From: G963667675 sp965197565
GTDB taxonomy: Bacteria; Chloroflexota; Dehalococcoidia; Lucifugimonadales; UBA3495
Assembly: GCA_965197565.1 (NCBI GenBank)
Contig: CBDANK010000002.1
Location: forward strand, 868,001 to 932,000
DNA: 64,000 nt
Direction of reading: 5' to 3'
Part shown: piece after piece, positions 16,234-24,695 of the stretch
Layout: the number at the start of each line of letters is the position of its first letter
How positions within the stretch are numbered: the first letter of the stretch is position 1
Made by a program: the position numbers and the translations under genes
The notes under the pieces: model-generated
What the model was told of the DNA's origin: nothing
Seen by the model: only the letters and a program-made list of their open reading frames with translations
Databases searched by the model: none

Positions 16234-17730
16234 CTAAATGAACCTGGCCTGCTGCCTGGCTGAGGCGGCGTGATCGATATATACGGTGATCACCTCACTA
16301 AAGAAGTCCACCGCTTCCACTCCCTGTTCCCGCTGGCCCACTCCCGACGCTTTTAGCCCGCCGAAGGGCAGGTGCACCTCGCCGCCCAATGTTGGCGCGT
16401 TTACGTGGACCATGCCTGCGTCCACGGTGTTGATGTAGTGGAAGGCCCGGGTCAGGTCCTTGGTGTAGACCGAGGAGGAAAGGCCGAATTTTACGCTGTT
16501 GGAAATCTGAATGGCCTCATCCAGGTCTTCCGCCTTGAACACTGTCAGCACTGGGCCGAAAATCTCCTCTTGGGCGATGCGGGTATCCAGGCCGACGTCG
16601 GTGAAGATGGTCGGCTCAATATAATATCCGTCGTCGTAGATGCCGCCGCTCAGGCTGTGGCCGCCGTAAACCAGATTGGCCCCCTCTTCCGTCCCGATGC
16701 CGATGTACTCGGAAACCGTGTCGAACTGGGACTGGCTTGAAAGGGGAGAAACGTCCACATCGGTATCAAGGCCGTTGCCGATCTTGAGCTTGCTGGTCCG
16801 TTCGATCAACTGCTCCATGAACTCATCGTAAATGGGGGCCTCAACTATGACGCGGCTGGTGGCGGTGCAGCGTTGGCCTGTGGAGCCAAAGGCCCCCTGC
16901 ACGATGCCTCCCAAGGCTTTGTCCAAGTCGGCGTCGGCCAGCAGGATGACCGCGTTCTTGCCGCCCATCTCGCACTGCACCTTCTTCAGCAATCGGGCTC
17001 CCTGGCCGTAGATGTCGGTGCCGATCTCGGTGGAGCCGGTAAAAGAAATAGCCTTCACCTCGGGGCTTTCCACCAAGGCATTGCCCACCGACGAGCCGGG
17101 ACCGGTGACCAGGTTCAATACCCCAGGAGGTATTCCGGCTTCCTCGAACACCTGCATCAGCTTGACAGCACTCAACGGCGTTCCGGAGGCCGGTTTGAAT
17201 ACCAGGGTGTTCCCGCAGATTAGCGCCGGAGCGATCTTCCAGGCGGGGATGGCGATGGGAAAGTTCCAGGGCGTAATAATAGCCACCACGCCCAAGGGCC
17301 GCCGCGTGGTGTAAGCAACGGTGCTCGGTAGCTCGGAGGGGGTGGTATAGCCGAACATGCGGCGTCCTTCCCCTGCGGCGTACTCGATGATGTTCATGGC
17401 CCGCTTGACCTCACCTTGGGCGTCGGCCAAGGGCTTGCCCTCTTCAGTGGTGATGGTCCGGGCGATGTCGTCGGCCCGCCGCCGCATGATCTCCAGGGCC
17501 CGGAACAACACGCTCGCCCGCGCCGGCGCAGGGGTCTCGGACCATCCGGGAAGAGCCTCCTGAGCGGCGGCCACGGCTTGCAAGGCGTCCTCCCCGCCAG
17601 AGGTTTGAAACTCGCCCAGTACGGTGTCTTTGCTGGCCGGGTTGGTTATGGTATAGGTTTTCCCCGATACCGATGCCACCCAATGACCTCCGATATAGTT
17701 TTTGTGGGCCGTAACTTCGGTTTTTGCCAT
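16234..17730 (-). CDS. Aldehyde dehydrogenase family protein (ketoglutarate-semialdehyde dehydrogenase-like)
   Basis: NAD(P)-dependent oxidation of an aldehyde to an acid. 498 residues, standard length. Seen in order: cofactor-binding PWNFPIAIPAWKIAPALICGN, KPASGTPLSA, FTGSTEIG, the catalytic Glu in CEMGGKNAVI, the nucleophilic Cys in GSTGQRCTATSR, and EEIFGPVLTVF near the C-terminus. GQRCTATSR and LPFGGLKASGVGQREQG resemble 2,5-dioxovalerate (ketoglutarate semialdehyde) dehydrogenases, so a sugar-acid or hydroxyproline pathway is possible. No pathway partner is adjacent, so the substrate is inference only. Confidence 0.92.
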   Translation of the reverse strand: MAKTEVTAHKNYIGGHWVASVSGKTYTITNPASKDTVLGEFQTSGGEDALQAVAAAQEALPGWSETPAPARASVLFRALEIMRRRADDIARTITTEEGKPLADAQGEVKRAMNIIEYAAGEGRRMFGYTTPSELPSTVAYTTRRPLGVVAIITPWNFPIAIPAWKIAPALICGNTLVFKPASGTPLSAVKLMQVFEEAGIPPGVLNLVTGPGSSVGNALVESPEVKAISFTGSTEIGTDIYGQGARLLKKVQCEMGGKNAVILLADADLDKALGGIVQGAFGSTGQRCTATSRVIVEAPIYDEFMEQLIERTSKLKIGNGLDTDVDVSPLSSQSQFDTVSEYIGIGTEEGANLVYGGHSLSGGIYDDGYYIEPTIFTDVGLDTRIAQEEIFGPVLTVFKAEDLDEAIQISNSVKFGLSSSVYTKDLTRAFHYINTVDAGMVHVNAPTLGGEVHLPFGGLKASGVGQREQGVEAVDFFSEVITVYIDHAASARQQARFI

Positions 17731-17832
17731 GACCTGTCCTTTCCTGTTAGTTTGAATTGCGGATTACTATGAAAATGCTTACCAGCGCGTCCACCCGGTC
17801 CACGACATCCGTTGTTGGGCGCATGGAGAATG

Positions 17833-18282
17833 TCAAGCCAGGAACTCTATGCCCGCTCCAATGATCTCGATCTGCATCGAGCGGACATCGGGAGCGGTAT
17901 CAGCGAAGGAAACTCCCAGAGTAATGTTGATCCCTTGACCGGCTTGTGGGTTGCCTGGAACATCGAACCGGGCGTCCAAGTGGTTGTCCTGGAGGTCCAA
18001 GCCGGTGTGTTCCGCAATGCGAAGTTCGCCGTCGTAGACTATTACTTCATGCACCTTGGCGTTGGCTCTGGTGCGGAAGCTCACCAGCGCGGCCCCAACC
18101 CGCATATTGGCGCCGTTAACTACCGTGGGTGTGGGCACCGGTAAGTGGACCCAAGTATTTTGCCCCGCTGATCCTTCGATGCGGACAAAGGGCCCGGTGT
18201 GGCGCACTGAGGTGATCCGGTTGGGGTACTCAACCTGCATACTGGACCCATGCACCCAGGAAACGAATTTGCTGTCTGGCAT
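17833..18282 (-). CDS. DUF6623-like beta-rich protein
   Basis: A 149-residue protein without signal peptide. The opening WVHGSSMQVEYPNRITSVRHTG, the middle NTWVHLPVPTPTVVNG and the later VHEVIVYDGELRIAEHTGLDL resemble DUF6623 proteins, which are predicted all-beta and of unknown function. It is upstream of the aldehyde dehydrogenase on the same strand, with about 100 bases between. I recognise the pattern but could not run a profile search. Confidence 0.6.
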   Translation of the reverse strand: MPDSKFVSWVHGSSMQVEYPNRITSVRHTGPFVRIEGSAGQNTWVHLPVPTPTVVNGANMRVGAALVSFRTRANAKVHEVIVYDGELRIAEHTGLDLQDNHLDARFDVPGNPQAGQGINITLGVSFADTAPDVRSMQIEIIGAGIEFLA

Positions 18283-18523
18283 AGCCTCGCTCCGAATAGC
18301 AAGTTACTCCCGGTCATCGGTCAGGTCAACCAGTGTGCTGCAAACGGGGGCAGCGTTTTAGTCCAAGCACGGACCGGCGGCGCTTCGGATTGTCGAAAGT
18401 GATTATAGCCTCTGGCGAGGCAACGGTACAGCGTCAAACGCCAGATGTAATTGTTCAGACCTCTTCCTGAAATTCAACATGGAAATGTCCGACACTCTTG
18501 TCCATGGTATATATAGTATACAT
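18283..18523. other. Gap with candidate promoter for hicAB
   Basis: No gene seen. An AT-rich stretch GGTATATATAGTATACATATG immediately precedes the hicA start and contains palindromic ATATATAGTATA-type sequence, which could hold a -10 box and an autoregulatory HicB operator (inference). The ribosome binding site is weak. Confidence 0.35.
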
Positions 18524-18751
18524 ATGGACAGCAGAGAAGTGATACGGAGACTGCTGCGGGAAGGTTGGGTGCGTAGGAACGTCACCGGCAGTCACCACCA
18601 TTTTATCCACCCAGACAAGCCGGGCCTGGTTACGATAGCGCACCCACGAAGGGATTTGCCGGTTGGCACTCTCCGTGTAGGATTTTCCGGCAAGCTGGCT
18701 GGGATTGGAGGAATCGCTGATGCAATACCCTATAGTTATTCACAAAGATAA
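18524..18751 (+). pseudogene. hicA: hicA toxin gene with a 3' frameshift
   Basis: HicA is a small double-stranded-RNA-binding-fold mRNA interferase. Start ATG 18524 (MDSREVIRRLLREGW); the hallmark GSHHHFIHPDKPGLVTIAHPRRDLPVGTL, including the catalytic-type His, is intact. After GTL the frame runs into non-HicA sequence and ends at 18751. In the frame reached by removing two bases near 18675-18678 (the apparent duplicated GT in CCGTGTAGG), the sequence reads RRIFRQAGWDWRNR and stops at TGA 18718-18720, overlapping the hicB start as in normal hicAB operons. So the gene has a two-base insertion, or a read error. The toxin may be inactive. Confidence 0.8.
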
Positions 18752-19139
18752 GGACACGATGTACGGGGTAACTGTTCCCGACCTGCCAGGGTGCTTCTCC
18801 AGCGGTGAGACACTGGAAGAGGCCATGTCCTCCGCTCAAGAAGCTATCGCCGGCCATATTGCCACCTTGCTTCTGGATGGTCAGCCCATTCCTGAGAGAG
18901 CGTCCCTGGATACTCATCAAGCTAACGAAGACTACGCGGACGGCATCTGGGCGCTAGTAGAATTTAATGCCTCGAAAGTGCTTGGCAAGGCAGTCAGGCT
19001 CAGTATCACAATACCGGCTCATATCCTGACCACCATTGACGCCGCCGCCGCTCGGGTCGGTGAGTCGAGGTCTGCATTTCTCACCCGCGGAGCGCTCTAC
19101 CTCGCTAACCACGAGATGGAATCTCTGAAACTCCCTTGA
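18720..19139 (+). CDS. hicB: HicB family antitoxin
   Basis: Antitoxin and probable autorepressor of the hicAB module, 139 residues. ATG 18720 is used because GGAGG lies 8 bases upstream and the A overlaps the ancestral hicA stop. The N-terminal RNase-H-like HicB fold shows YPIVIHKDKDTMYGVTVPDLPGCFSSG and ETLEEAMSSAQEAI. The C-terminal part (RLSITIPAHILTTIDAAAARVGESRSAFL) looks like a ribbon-helix-helix DNA-binding domain. It appears intact even though hicA is frameshifted. Confidence 0.88.
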   Translation: MQYPIVIHKDKDTMYGVTVPDLPGCFSSGETLEEAMSSAQEAIAGHIATLLLDGQPIPERASLDTHQANEDYADGIWALVEFNASKVLGKAVRLSITIPAHILTTIDAAAARVGESRSAFLTRGALYLANHEMESLKLP

Positions 19140-19189
19140 ATAGCGGCTCTCCAACTGTAGCCGCGAAGGTTGCACACGGAAAGCCGCTC

Positions 19190-19344
19190 CTGTCGCCTTG
19201 CTCCCCACTGGGGTGACATAGTTCTGGTTGGAGTTGAAGGGAAGGTCCAAGTAAATCAGGTCCACTGACTCGCTGTTCATACACCGGGAGTATGTCCAGG
19301 TTGTCGCCAGTCTAGGCGGTCTTGTCGGCGAAGTCAGGGGGCAT
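19190..19344 (-). pseudogene. Remnant of the 5' end of a site-specific DNA methyltransferase gene
   Basis: Reading down from ATG 19342-19344 gives MPPDFADKTA, then an in-frame TAG, then TGDNLDIL. A shift of frame then gives MNSESVDLIYLDLPFNSNQNY and GSKATGAAF. Together these match the start of N4/N6 amino-methyltransferases (TGDNLDIL, then a DPPF-type catalytic motif in DPPFNSN), with DPPF changed to DLPF. With a stop, a frameshift, a mutated motif and no downstream domain, it is a dead fragment lying between hicB and the tRNA genes. Confidence 0.65.
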
Positions 19345-19357
19345 GGCCGTTCAGTCC

Positions 19358-19914
19358 CTATTCGAGGTAGTCGTCACCCGACGTTGGACGACTCTCACAA
19401 TCTGCCTTGAAAGGTCCGTATGTCTCCTCGAATCCTGCTAGGTCAAACTTTGCCTCATACCAACCCTTGTCACCCTCAACAGCAAATTCCAGGTGGTCAT
19501 GTTCAAGGAGTCCGTCAATGAACTTCTGGTCTAACTGCTTACGTCTCGGGGAAACGTTATTCCCTTCCGTACTCCCATCCCATGTTTCAAAAACCGTGCT
19601 TTCGGAGTCCCACTTCAGTCGAACACTCAGGTCATAGAGTACAGATACGTGGGAACCCCAAGCAATATCGGAGCTAATGTATGGCCTACAGGGGGAGAAT
19701 TGAAACAGGTTACAGTCAACCGGGCGTCCCCTTCGCCCTCTCCAGTCTCGTGGGTCTCGTAGGCCCACAAACTGATGGAAAGCCCGTCGGCGTTGTCGGA
19801 TTGAACCCAGTCTCCCACAGCCGGCTCTTTCACCGCAATTGGTTGGGACGCTTCGGACCCGCAGGCCACCGTAATTAGCAACAATACAAAACTGGCTGCC
19901 ACTAAAGCGCGCAT
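19358..19914 (-). pseudogene. Lipoprotein gene split by a frameshift
   Basis: The first half (from ATG 19912-19914) has a lipoprotein signal (LLLITVACGS, Cys18) and continues to DARLTVTC before losing sense. The second half is in the -1 frame: RPYISSDIAWGSHVSVLYDLSVRLKWDSES, then W..S.., DHLEFAVEGDKGWYEAKFDLAGFEETYGPFKADC. The joined pattern (RLTVxC, YI.W, V.YR-like, FDL.G, C-terminal Cys) is that of small secreted proteins with two conserved Cys that characterise e.g. VasI-like sequences. The shift falls near the CCCCC run at 19691-19695, so a one-base deletion or a read error is likely. Confidence 0.65.
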
Positions 19915-19990
19915 TAATCTTTCTTGTATATAGGGCTGCTTTTCGTGGTATTTTGTTCCGACAGCTATGTGCGCAGGCTGTTCAAATTGG

Positions 19991-20062
<72 letters not shown>

Positions 20063-20149
20063 TTTCAGTGTTTCTTCCTTAGCTAAGTCGGCAAAATGCC
20101 GGCATTCGCGCTGGTAAACAGGAAGCTTAGCCACAATTTTGGGCGCTGG

Positions 20150-20222
20150 TGCCGAGGGACAGAATCGAACTGTCGACACCGGCATTTTCAGTGCCGTGCT
20201 CTACCAACTGAGCTACCTCGGC
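20150..20222 (-). tRNA. tRNA-Phe (GAA)
   Basis: Minus strand reads GCCGAGGTAGCTCAGTTGGT, anticodon arm GGCACTGAAAATGCC (anticodon GAA), T-arm ACAGTTCGATTCTGT and acceptor partner CCTCGGC plus discriminator A. It lies 87 bases upstream of tRNA-Gly on the same strand and is probably co-transcribed. Confidence 0.96.
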
Positions 20223-20281
20223 AGGCCGCTTTTATCTTAATTCCAGACGAAAGAGACTGTCAAGAAATCCTGTTGGGGGAG

Positions 20282-20490
20282 CAGGGTCTTTCTATTGTCA
20301 CCCCCGGCCTACGCCGGGGCAGGCTCTGAGCCACTCTCCAATGTCACCCCGAGCAGAGCGAGAGGTCTAAAGTCCTTGTCTTCAATGCCGTTTTGCTGCC
20401 GAAACATGCTAGATTCTTCGTCGCAAGCTCCTCAGAATGACCGGGCGTGGTAGTCTGTATTCACTTAACATTGAGAATAGAAAGACCCTG
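20282..20490. mobile_element. MITE, CAGGGTCTTT family, copy with 10-bp duplication
   Basis: A 209-bp element: ends CAGGGTCTTTCTATTGTCA and inverted GAGAATAGAAAGACCCTG. Perfect direct repeats GTTGGGGGAG flank it (20272-20281 and 20491-20500). It sits between tRNA-Phe and the pdxS promoter, with its right edge about 30 bases from the -35 box. Closely similar to the copies at 11671 and 25063. Confidence 0.93.
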
Positions 20491-20529
20491 GTTGGGGGAG
20501 CGAGTGGGCAAGTGAATAAGTGCACTCGA

Positions 20530-20559
20530 TTGATAATGGGCGCGCCGGTAGCGTATAAT
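20530..20559 (+). promoter_or_regulatory. Sigma-70-type promoter of the pdxS operon
   Basis: TTGATA (20530-20535) and TATAAT (20554-20559) are separated by 18 bases, 44 bases upstream of the pdxS start. It is the best promoter match I see in the window and has the right position and direction for pdxS-pdxT-R3H ATPase-tmk. Confidence 0.7.
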
Positions 20560-20602
20560 ACTGGCGGTCACAACTTTCGATCTAACTTGGAGGATGGCCG
20601 CA

Positions 20603-21493
20603 ATGGTTGATATTTTGACAGGGACGGCTATGGTTAAAGAGGGCCACGCCCAGATGCTCAAGGGCGGCGTCATCATGGATGTGGTCAATGCCGAACAGGC
20701 CCAAATAGCTGCAGAAGCCGGGGCTGTGGCGGTTATGGCCTTGGAGAGGGTGCCGGCTGACATACGCGCCCAAGGCGGAGTCGCTCGTATGACCGACCCG
20801 TCCATTATCCGCGCCATTATGGATGCAGTGAGCATACCGGTCATGGCCAAATGTCGTATCGGCCATTTTGTTGAGGCCCAAATATTGGAGGCCCTGGGGG
20901 TGGACTACGTGGACGAGTCCGAGGTGTTGACCCCCGCCGACGAAGTACACCATGTCTGGAAGCACGACTTCACCGTTCCCTTTGTTTGCGGGTGCCGGGA
21001 CTTGGGTGAAGCCCTTCGCCGAATTTCCGAGGGAGCCACCATGATTCGCACCAAGGGCGAGGCTGGCACGGGCGATGTGGTGGAAGCGGTCCGGCACATG
21101 CGAGCGGTGCAAGACGCTATCCGAAAGCTACAGACCATGCCCGATGACGAGTTGGTTGTGGAGGCGCGGAACCTGGGGGTCAGCTTGGAACTACTCACTA
21201 GGACCAAGGAAATGGGACGGCTGCCTGTGGTCAATTTCGCCGCCGGCGGCGTGGCCACCCCGGCGGATGCTTCACTGATGATGCAATTGGGCGCCGACGG
21301 AGTATTTGTCGGCTCCGGCATATTTAAGGCGGGAAACCCTGCCGAACGAGCCTATGCCATTGTTCAGGCGGTCACTCACTATAAGGACCCGAAGATCCTG
21401 GCCGATGTGTCGACAAACCTTGGCGAAGCGATGGTTGGCATCAGTGCTCGGAGCATACCCGAGGCAGAGCTCTTGGCCCCCCGCAGTTTCTAG
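20603..21493 (+). CDS. pdxS: Pyridoxal 5'-phosphate synthase, lyase subunit PdxS
   Basis: Makes PLP from ribose 5-phosphate, glyceraldehyde 3-phosphate and ammonia supplied by PdxT. ATG 20603 (MVDILTGTAMVKEGHAQML) is chosen because GGAGG (20589-20593) is 9 bases upstream; the ATG at 20594 abuts it and is too close. At 296 residues it has the family length. Hallmarks are GGVIMDVVNAEQAQIAAEAGA, the ERVPADIR motif, the active-site Lys in MAKCRIGHFVEAQ, a second Lys in RTKGEAGTG, and the C-terminal GVFVGSGIFK. First gene of the operon with pdxT. Confidence 0.97.
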   Translation: MVDILTGTAMVKEGHAQMLKGGVIMDVVNAEQAQIAAEAGAVAVMALERVPADIRAQGGVARMTDPSIIRAIMDAVSIPVMAKCRIGHFVEAQILEALGVDYVDESEVLTPADEVHHVWKHDFTVPFVCGCRDLGEALRRISEGATMIRTKGEAGTGDVVEAVRHMRAVQDAIRKLQTMPDDELVVEARNLGVSLELLTRTKEMGRLPVVNFAAGGVATPADASLMMQLGADGVFVGSGIFKAGNPAERAYAIVQAVTHYKDPKILADVSTNLGEAMVGISARSIPEAELLAPRSF

Positions 21494-21627
21494 TCTGGCT
21501 TTCTTGACCGGGACAATACGGTCCGGGCTCGTTGATTATGGCACAGGGGCGCTCCGCTCTATTTAGGACGAAGCCAACCGGAGAATACATCGAGTTCGAG
21601 GCCAAAATAACGAGGCAGCTAGCCGAA

Positions 21628-22209
21628 TTGAAAGTAGGGGTCCTCGCGGTACAGGGAGATTTCGCCGAACACATAGCCATACTCAAGGGGCTCGGGGTGG
21701 AGGGCCGGGAGGTGAGGCTCCCCCAGCATTTGGAAACGTTAGACGGCCTCATCATTCCTGGCGGAGAGAGTACTACTCTGAGCAGGCTGATGAGTATCTA
21801 TGGCCTGCGACAGCCGATTGCGCGGATGGCCCAGGAAGGCAAAGTGTTGTGGGGCACCTGTGCCGGCATGATAATGTTGGCGCACGAAATCACCGAAGAG
21901 GATCCGGTCCCGCTGCAATTAATGGATATAGGGGTCCACCGTAACGCTTTTGGCCGCCAGGTAGACAGCTTCGAACAGGACTTGGACGTCGTAGGCTTCG
22001 AGAAAACTCCGTTTCATGGAGTGTTTATACGGGCGCCGGTTATTGTGCGCGTCGGCAAGGATGTAGACGTACTGGCTTCGTTGTCCGATGGCCGGCCGGT
22101 GGCGGTCCAGCAAACTAATCTGCTGGCCACCGCGTTTCACCCCGAACTTACAAAGGATGACCGATTTCATCGCCTTTTTCTGGACCTCATCACCATTCCG
22201 GCTGAATGA
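21628..22209 (+). CDS. pdxT: Pyridoxal 5'-phosphate synthase, glutaminase subunit PdxT
   Basis: Class I glutamine amidotransferase feeding ammonia to PdxS. The conserved protein begins at TTG 21628 (LKVGVLAVQGDFAEHI); an open frame extends to ATG 21532 but its 32 extra residues do not resemble the family. Landmarks are the GGESTT motif, the nucleophile Cys in WGTCAGMIMLA, the FIRAPVI strand and the catalytic His/Glu of FHPEL. About 193 residues, as usual. It follows pdxS by about 130 bases in the same operon. Confidence 0.94.
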   Translation: MKVGVLAVQGDFAEHIAILKGLGVEGREVRLPQHLETLDGLIIPGGESTTLSRLMSIYGLRQPIARMAQEGKVLWGTCAGMIMLAHEITEEDPVPLQLMDIGVHRNAFGRQVDSFEQDLDVVGFEKTPFHGVFIRAPVIVRVGKDVDVLASLSDGRPVAVQQTNLLATAFHPELTKDDRFHRLFLDLITIPAE

Positions 22210-22416
22210 TGCAGACTTTCCGGTTAGGTGACTTCTTTCGGTGTCTCCTCCTCAATGCTCCCAAGAGGCCCAATATGGGAGTCCCGCTGTTTCGATGGCT
22301 GGGGAGGCGGGCTTCTTCTCTTGCTTTGAGGAATTATTCCGTGAAGTTGCTTGATACAGCGTTATAATCAAGAAAGCGGCCGTTTCAGTATTGACCCGGA
22401 TGTCCCCTGAGGAGGC

Positions 22417-24030
22417 ATGAGATTGACGACGGTGCCGGAAATGGTGCGGCACGAGCTGGACCAGCTTCTTAATGTTTTGCCCCAAGGAATAATAGACGCA
22501 CTGCGCAGCCGTGAGGACCAAGGAGAGCTTCTGGAAGTAGTCTTGGACTTGGGCCGGCTGCCGGAGGCCCGCTTCTCCACTTTCGACGTCTACTTGGACC
22601 AACGGGAAGTATCCCAGGAAGACTTGGACCAAGTCACGCAACGAGTGGGTGACTTTGGCGACGATCACCGTGCCGGCATTGAAAGGACCTTACACCGTAT
22701 ATCGGCTATTCTCAACCGCAAAGGGAAGGTTGTCGGCGTTACTTGCCGAGTAGGCCGAGCGGTGTTCGGCACTATCAAGATTATCGAGGACCTGGCTTTC
22801 TCAGGCAAGAACATTCTTTTGTTGGGCCGTCCCGGCGTGGGCAAAACCACCATGCTGCGGGAGATGGCGCGGGTTTTGTCCGAAGGGGCTAGGAAACGAG
22901 TTATCATCGTTGACACTTCCAACGAAATCGCCGGTGACGGCGACGTGCCCCATCCGGCCATCGGGCGGGCTCGGAGGATGCAGGTAGCAACACCGGCGGA
23001 GCAACATGCGGTAATGATCGAGGCGGTGGAGAACCACATGCCCGAGACTATCGTTATCGACGAAATGGGGACCGAACAAGAGGCCGCCGCCGCTCGGACC
23101 ATCGCCGAGCGGGGCGTGCAACTCATTGCCACCGCCCACGGCAACACGTTGGACAACCTGATTATGAATCCTACTTTGTCCGACCTAGTCGGCGGCGTTC
23201 AAACCGTCACGCTGGGCGACCAGGAAGCCCGTTACCGGGGCACCCAGAAGAGCGTCCTGGAGCGAAAAGCGCCCCCAACTTTCGATGTGGTAGTGGAGAT
23301 TTTGAGTTGGGAGCGGTTGGCGGTCCATGACGGTGTGGCCCGAGTGGTGGACCAGTGGCTCCGGGGGTTTCCGATAACTGCGGAAGTACGTTGGCTGGAT
23401 GAAAACGGGCAAGTCAACCGGAACCGCGAGCAGGCCGGAGGCAATGACAACACTCCAACGCCGTGGGACCTTGAATATGCGCAGCCGTCTTTGGAGAAAC
23501 CCGAGGAAGCCGCCGCCGGCGCCACAACAGCACGGGATGTGGACGTCAAAGTTTTCCTATTCGGCATAGGCCGGGATAAGCTGGAGGCCGCGGTGGATGA
23601 CACCGGCATTACGGTCCAAGTCGCCAACGAGCTGCGCAAGGCCGACTTGGTCTTGACCACCAAGACCCACTACCGTCGGGGGTCCCAGTTGGTAAAAATC
23701 GCCGAGGCCAGCGGCAAACCGGTTTACGTCATGCGCAAGAACACCATGCCCCAAGTCCAGGATTTTCTCCGTACAGTAGCCAAAGAGTGGGGCTTGGGCC
23801 GAGGACGGCCCCTAGAGGAAAAAGAGGAGCCCCAACAGGTGCTGGAGCAAGCGATGGGGGAAGCCGAAGAGGCGGCCAACCGGGTGCTCAACGGGGAGAA
23901 CTCGGTAAAACTGACGCCGCAACGGCCTTACGTGAGACGGTTGCAACACCTGTTGGGCCACCGCTACAACGTGGCTACGGTAAGCCACGGCCGGGAACCG
24001 GACCGGTCCGTCATGTTCTACCGGACTTGA
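22417..24030 (+). CDS. AAA ATPase with C-terminal R3H domain (SpoIIIAA/Ycf45-like)
   Basis: A 537-residue nucleotide-binding protein. The central ATPase has a Walker A GRPGVGKTT (about residues 139-147), a Walker B-like ETIVIDEMG, and the SpoIIIAA-type block VIIVDTSNEIAGDGDVPHP. The C-terminal part (about 470-537) includes RPYVRRLQHLLGHRYNVATVSHG, an R3H-type single-strand nucleic-acid-binding motif with R-x3-H. Proteins of this architecture are widespread in Chloroflexota, Firmicutes and cyanobacteria, with no settled function. A GAGGAGG ribosome binding site precedes ATG 22417. The stop overlaps the tmk start, indicating translational coupling. Confidence 0.88.
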   Translation: MRLTTVPEMVRHELDQLLNVLPQGIIDALRSREDQGELLEVVLDLGRLPEARFSTFDVYLDQREVSQEDLDQVTQRVGDFGDDHRAGIERTLHRISAILNRKGKVVGVTCRVGRAVFGTIKIIEDLAFSGKNILLLGRPGVGKTTMLREMARVLSEGARKRVIIVDTSNEIAGDGDVPHPAIGRARRMQVATPAEQHAVMIEAVENHMPETIVIDEMGTEQEAAAARTIAERGVQLIATAHGNTLDNLIMNPTLSDLVGGVQTVTLGDQEARYRGTQKSVLERKAPPTFDVVVEILSWERLAVHDGVARVVDQWLRGFPITAEVRWLDENGQVNRNREQAGGNDNTPTPWDLEYAQPSLEKPEEAAAGATTARDVDVKVFLFGIGRDKLEAAVDDTGITVQVANELRKADLVLTTKTHYRRGSQLVKIAEASGKPVYVMRKNTMPQVQDFLRTVAKEWGLGRGRPLEEKEEPQQVLEQAMGEAEEAANRVLNGENSVKLTPQRPYVRRLQHLLGHRYNVATVSHGREPDRSVMFYRT

Positions 24031-24647
24031 TGCTTGGTTCCTGCGCGCCGTTCATCGTATTTGAAGGTCTAGACGGCTCGGGGAAGAGCACTCAGGCCCG
24101 GCTCCTATTAAGACGTTTACGGCGGAGAGGCCGGCCGGTCTTGTTGACCCGCGAGCCCGGCGGGACGCCTTTGGGAGAGGCTCTACGTCGTTGGCTAAAA
24201 GGCCGCCGGCATCTTCCACCCATCGCCGAATTGTCTCTATTTATCGCAGCTCGAGCCCAGTTGGTTAATGATGTTGTCGGTCCGGCTTTGCAAGGCGGCG
24301 TAACAGTCGTCGCCGACCGTTACGCCGCATCTACTGTGGCCTACCAGGGCTATGGGCGGGAATTGGGCTTGGAATTGGTCCAAGAACTGAATCAAGCAGC
24401 CACCGGCGGCTTGACTCCTAGCCTGACGGTGTTGTTGGACCTTCCGGTGGAGGCGGCCCTGGGCCGGAAGGGTAGTCCGGAGACGGACACTTTTGAAGCG
24501 GCGGCCTCTGAGTTTCACCTCAGAGTGCGAGACGGTTACCTCGCTCAAGCGGCCCAAGGCCAAAGCCACTGGCTGGTATTGGATGCCACGCAGCCTCAAG
24601 CAGTGCTTTCGAGGCAGATTTGGTCAAAAGTACAGCCCCTCCTGTAA
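24030..24647 (+). CDS. tmk: Thymidylate kinase
   Basis: Phosphorylates dTMP to dTDP. ATG 24030 shares its A with the TGA stop of the preceding gene; 205 residues, normal length. The P-loop is FEGLDGSGKSTQ, followed by TREPGGTPLGEALR, the DRYAASTVAYQGYGR signature, and a terminal FHLRVRDGYLAQA segment. A longer in-frame extension upstream lies inside the R3H gene and is not used. The last codons overlap the terminator stem at 24632-24659. Last gene of the pdxS operon. Confidence 0.95.
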   Translation: MLGSCAPFIVFEGLDGSGKSTQARLLLRRLRRRGRPVLLTREPGGTPLGEALRRWLKGRRHLPPIAELSLFIAARAQLVNDVVGPALQGGVTVVADRYAASTVAYQGYGRELGLELVQELNQAATGGLTPSLTVLLDLPVEAALGRKGSPETDTFEAAASEFHLRVRDGYLAQAAQGQSHWLVLDATQPQAVLSRQIWSKVQPLL

Positions 24648-24665
24648 AGAAGGGGCTGTGATTTT
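24632..24665 (+). terminator. Intrinsic terminator of the pdxS-tmk operon
   Basis: Perfect 9-bp stem ACAGCCCCT (24632-24640) with AGGGGCTGT (24651-24659), a 10-base loop and then GATTTT. The stem overlaps the tmk stop codon. Confidence 0.75.
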
Positions 24666-24695
24666 AACGGGCTTGCGGCGCGCCAAAGTGCCTAG

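Noticed and set aside
18954..19280. 108-codon minus-strand ORF as a functional methyltransferase
   Set aside because: Only the first 30 or so residues resemble a methyltransferase; the rest is antisense to hicB and the catalytic motif is mutated.
23787..24029. N-terminal extension of thymidylate kinase
   Set aside because: It lies inside the R3H gene in another frame; ATG 24030 gives the normal length and the usual stop/start overlap.
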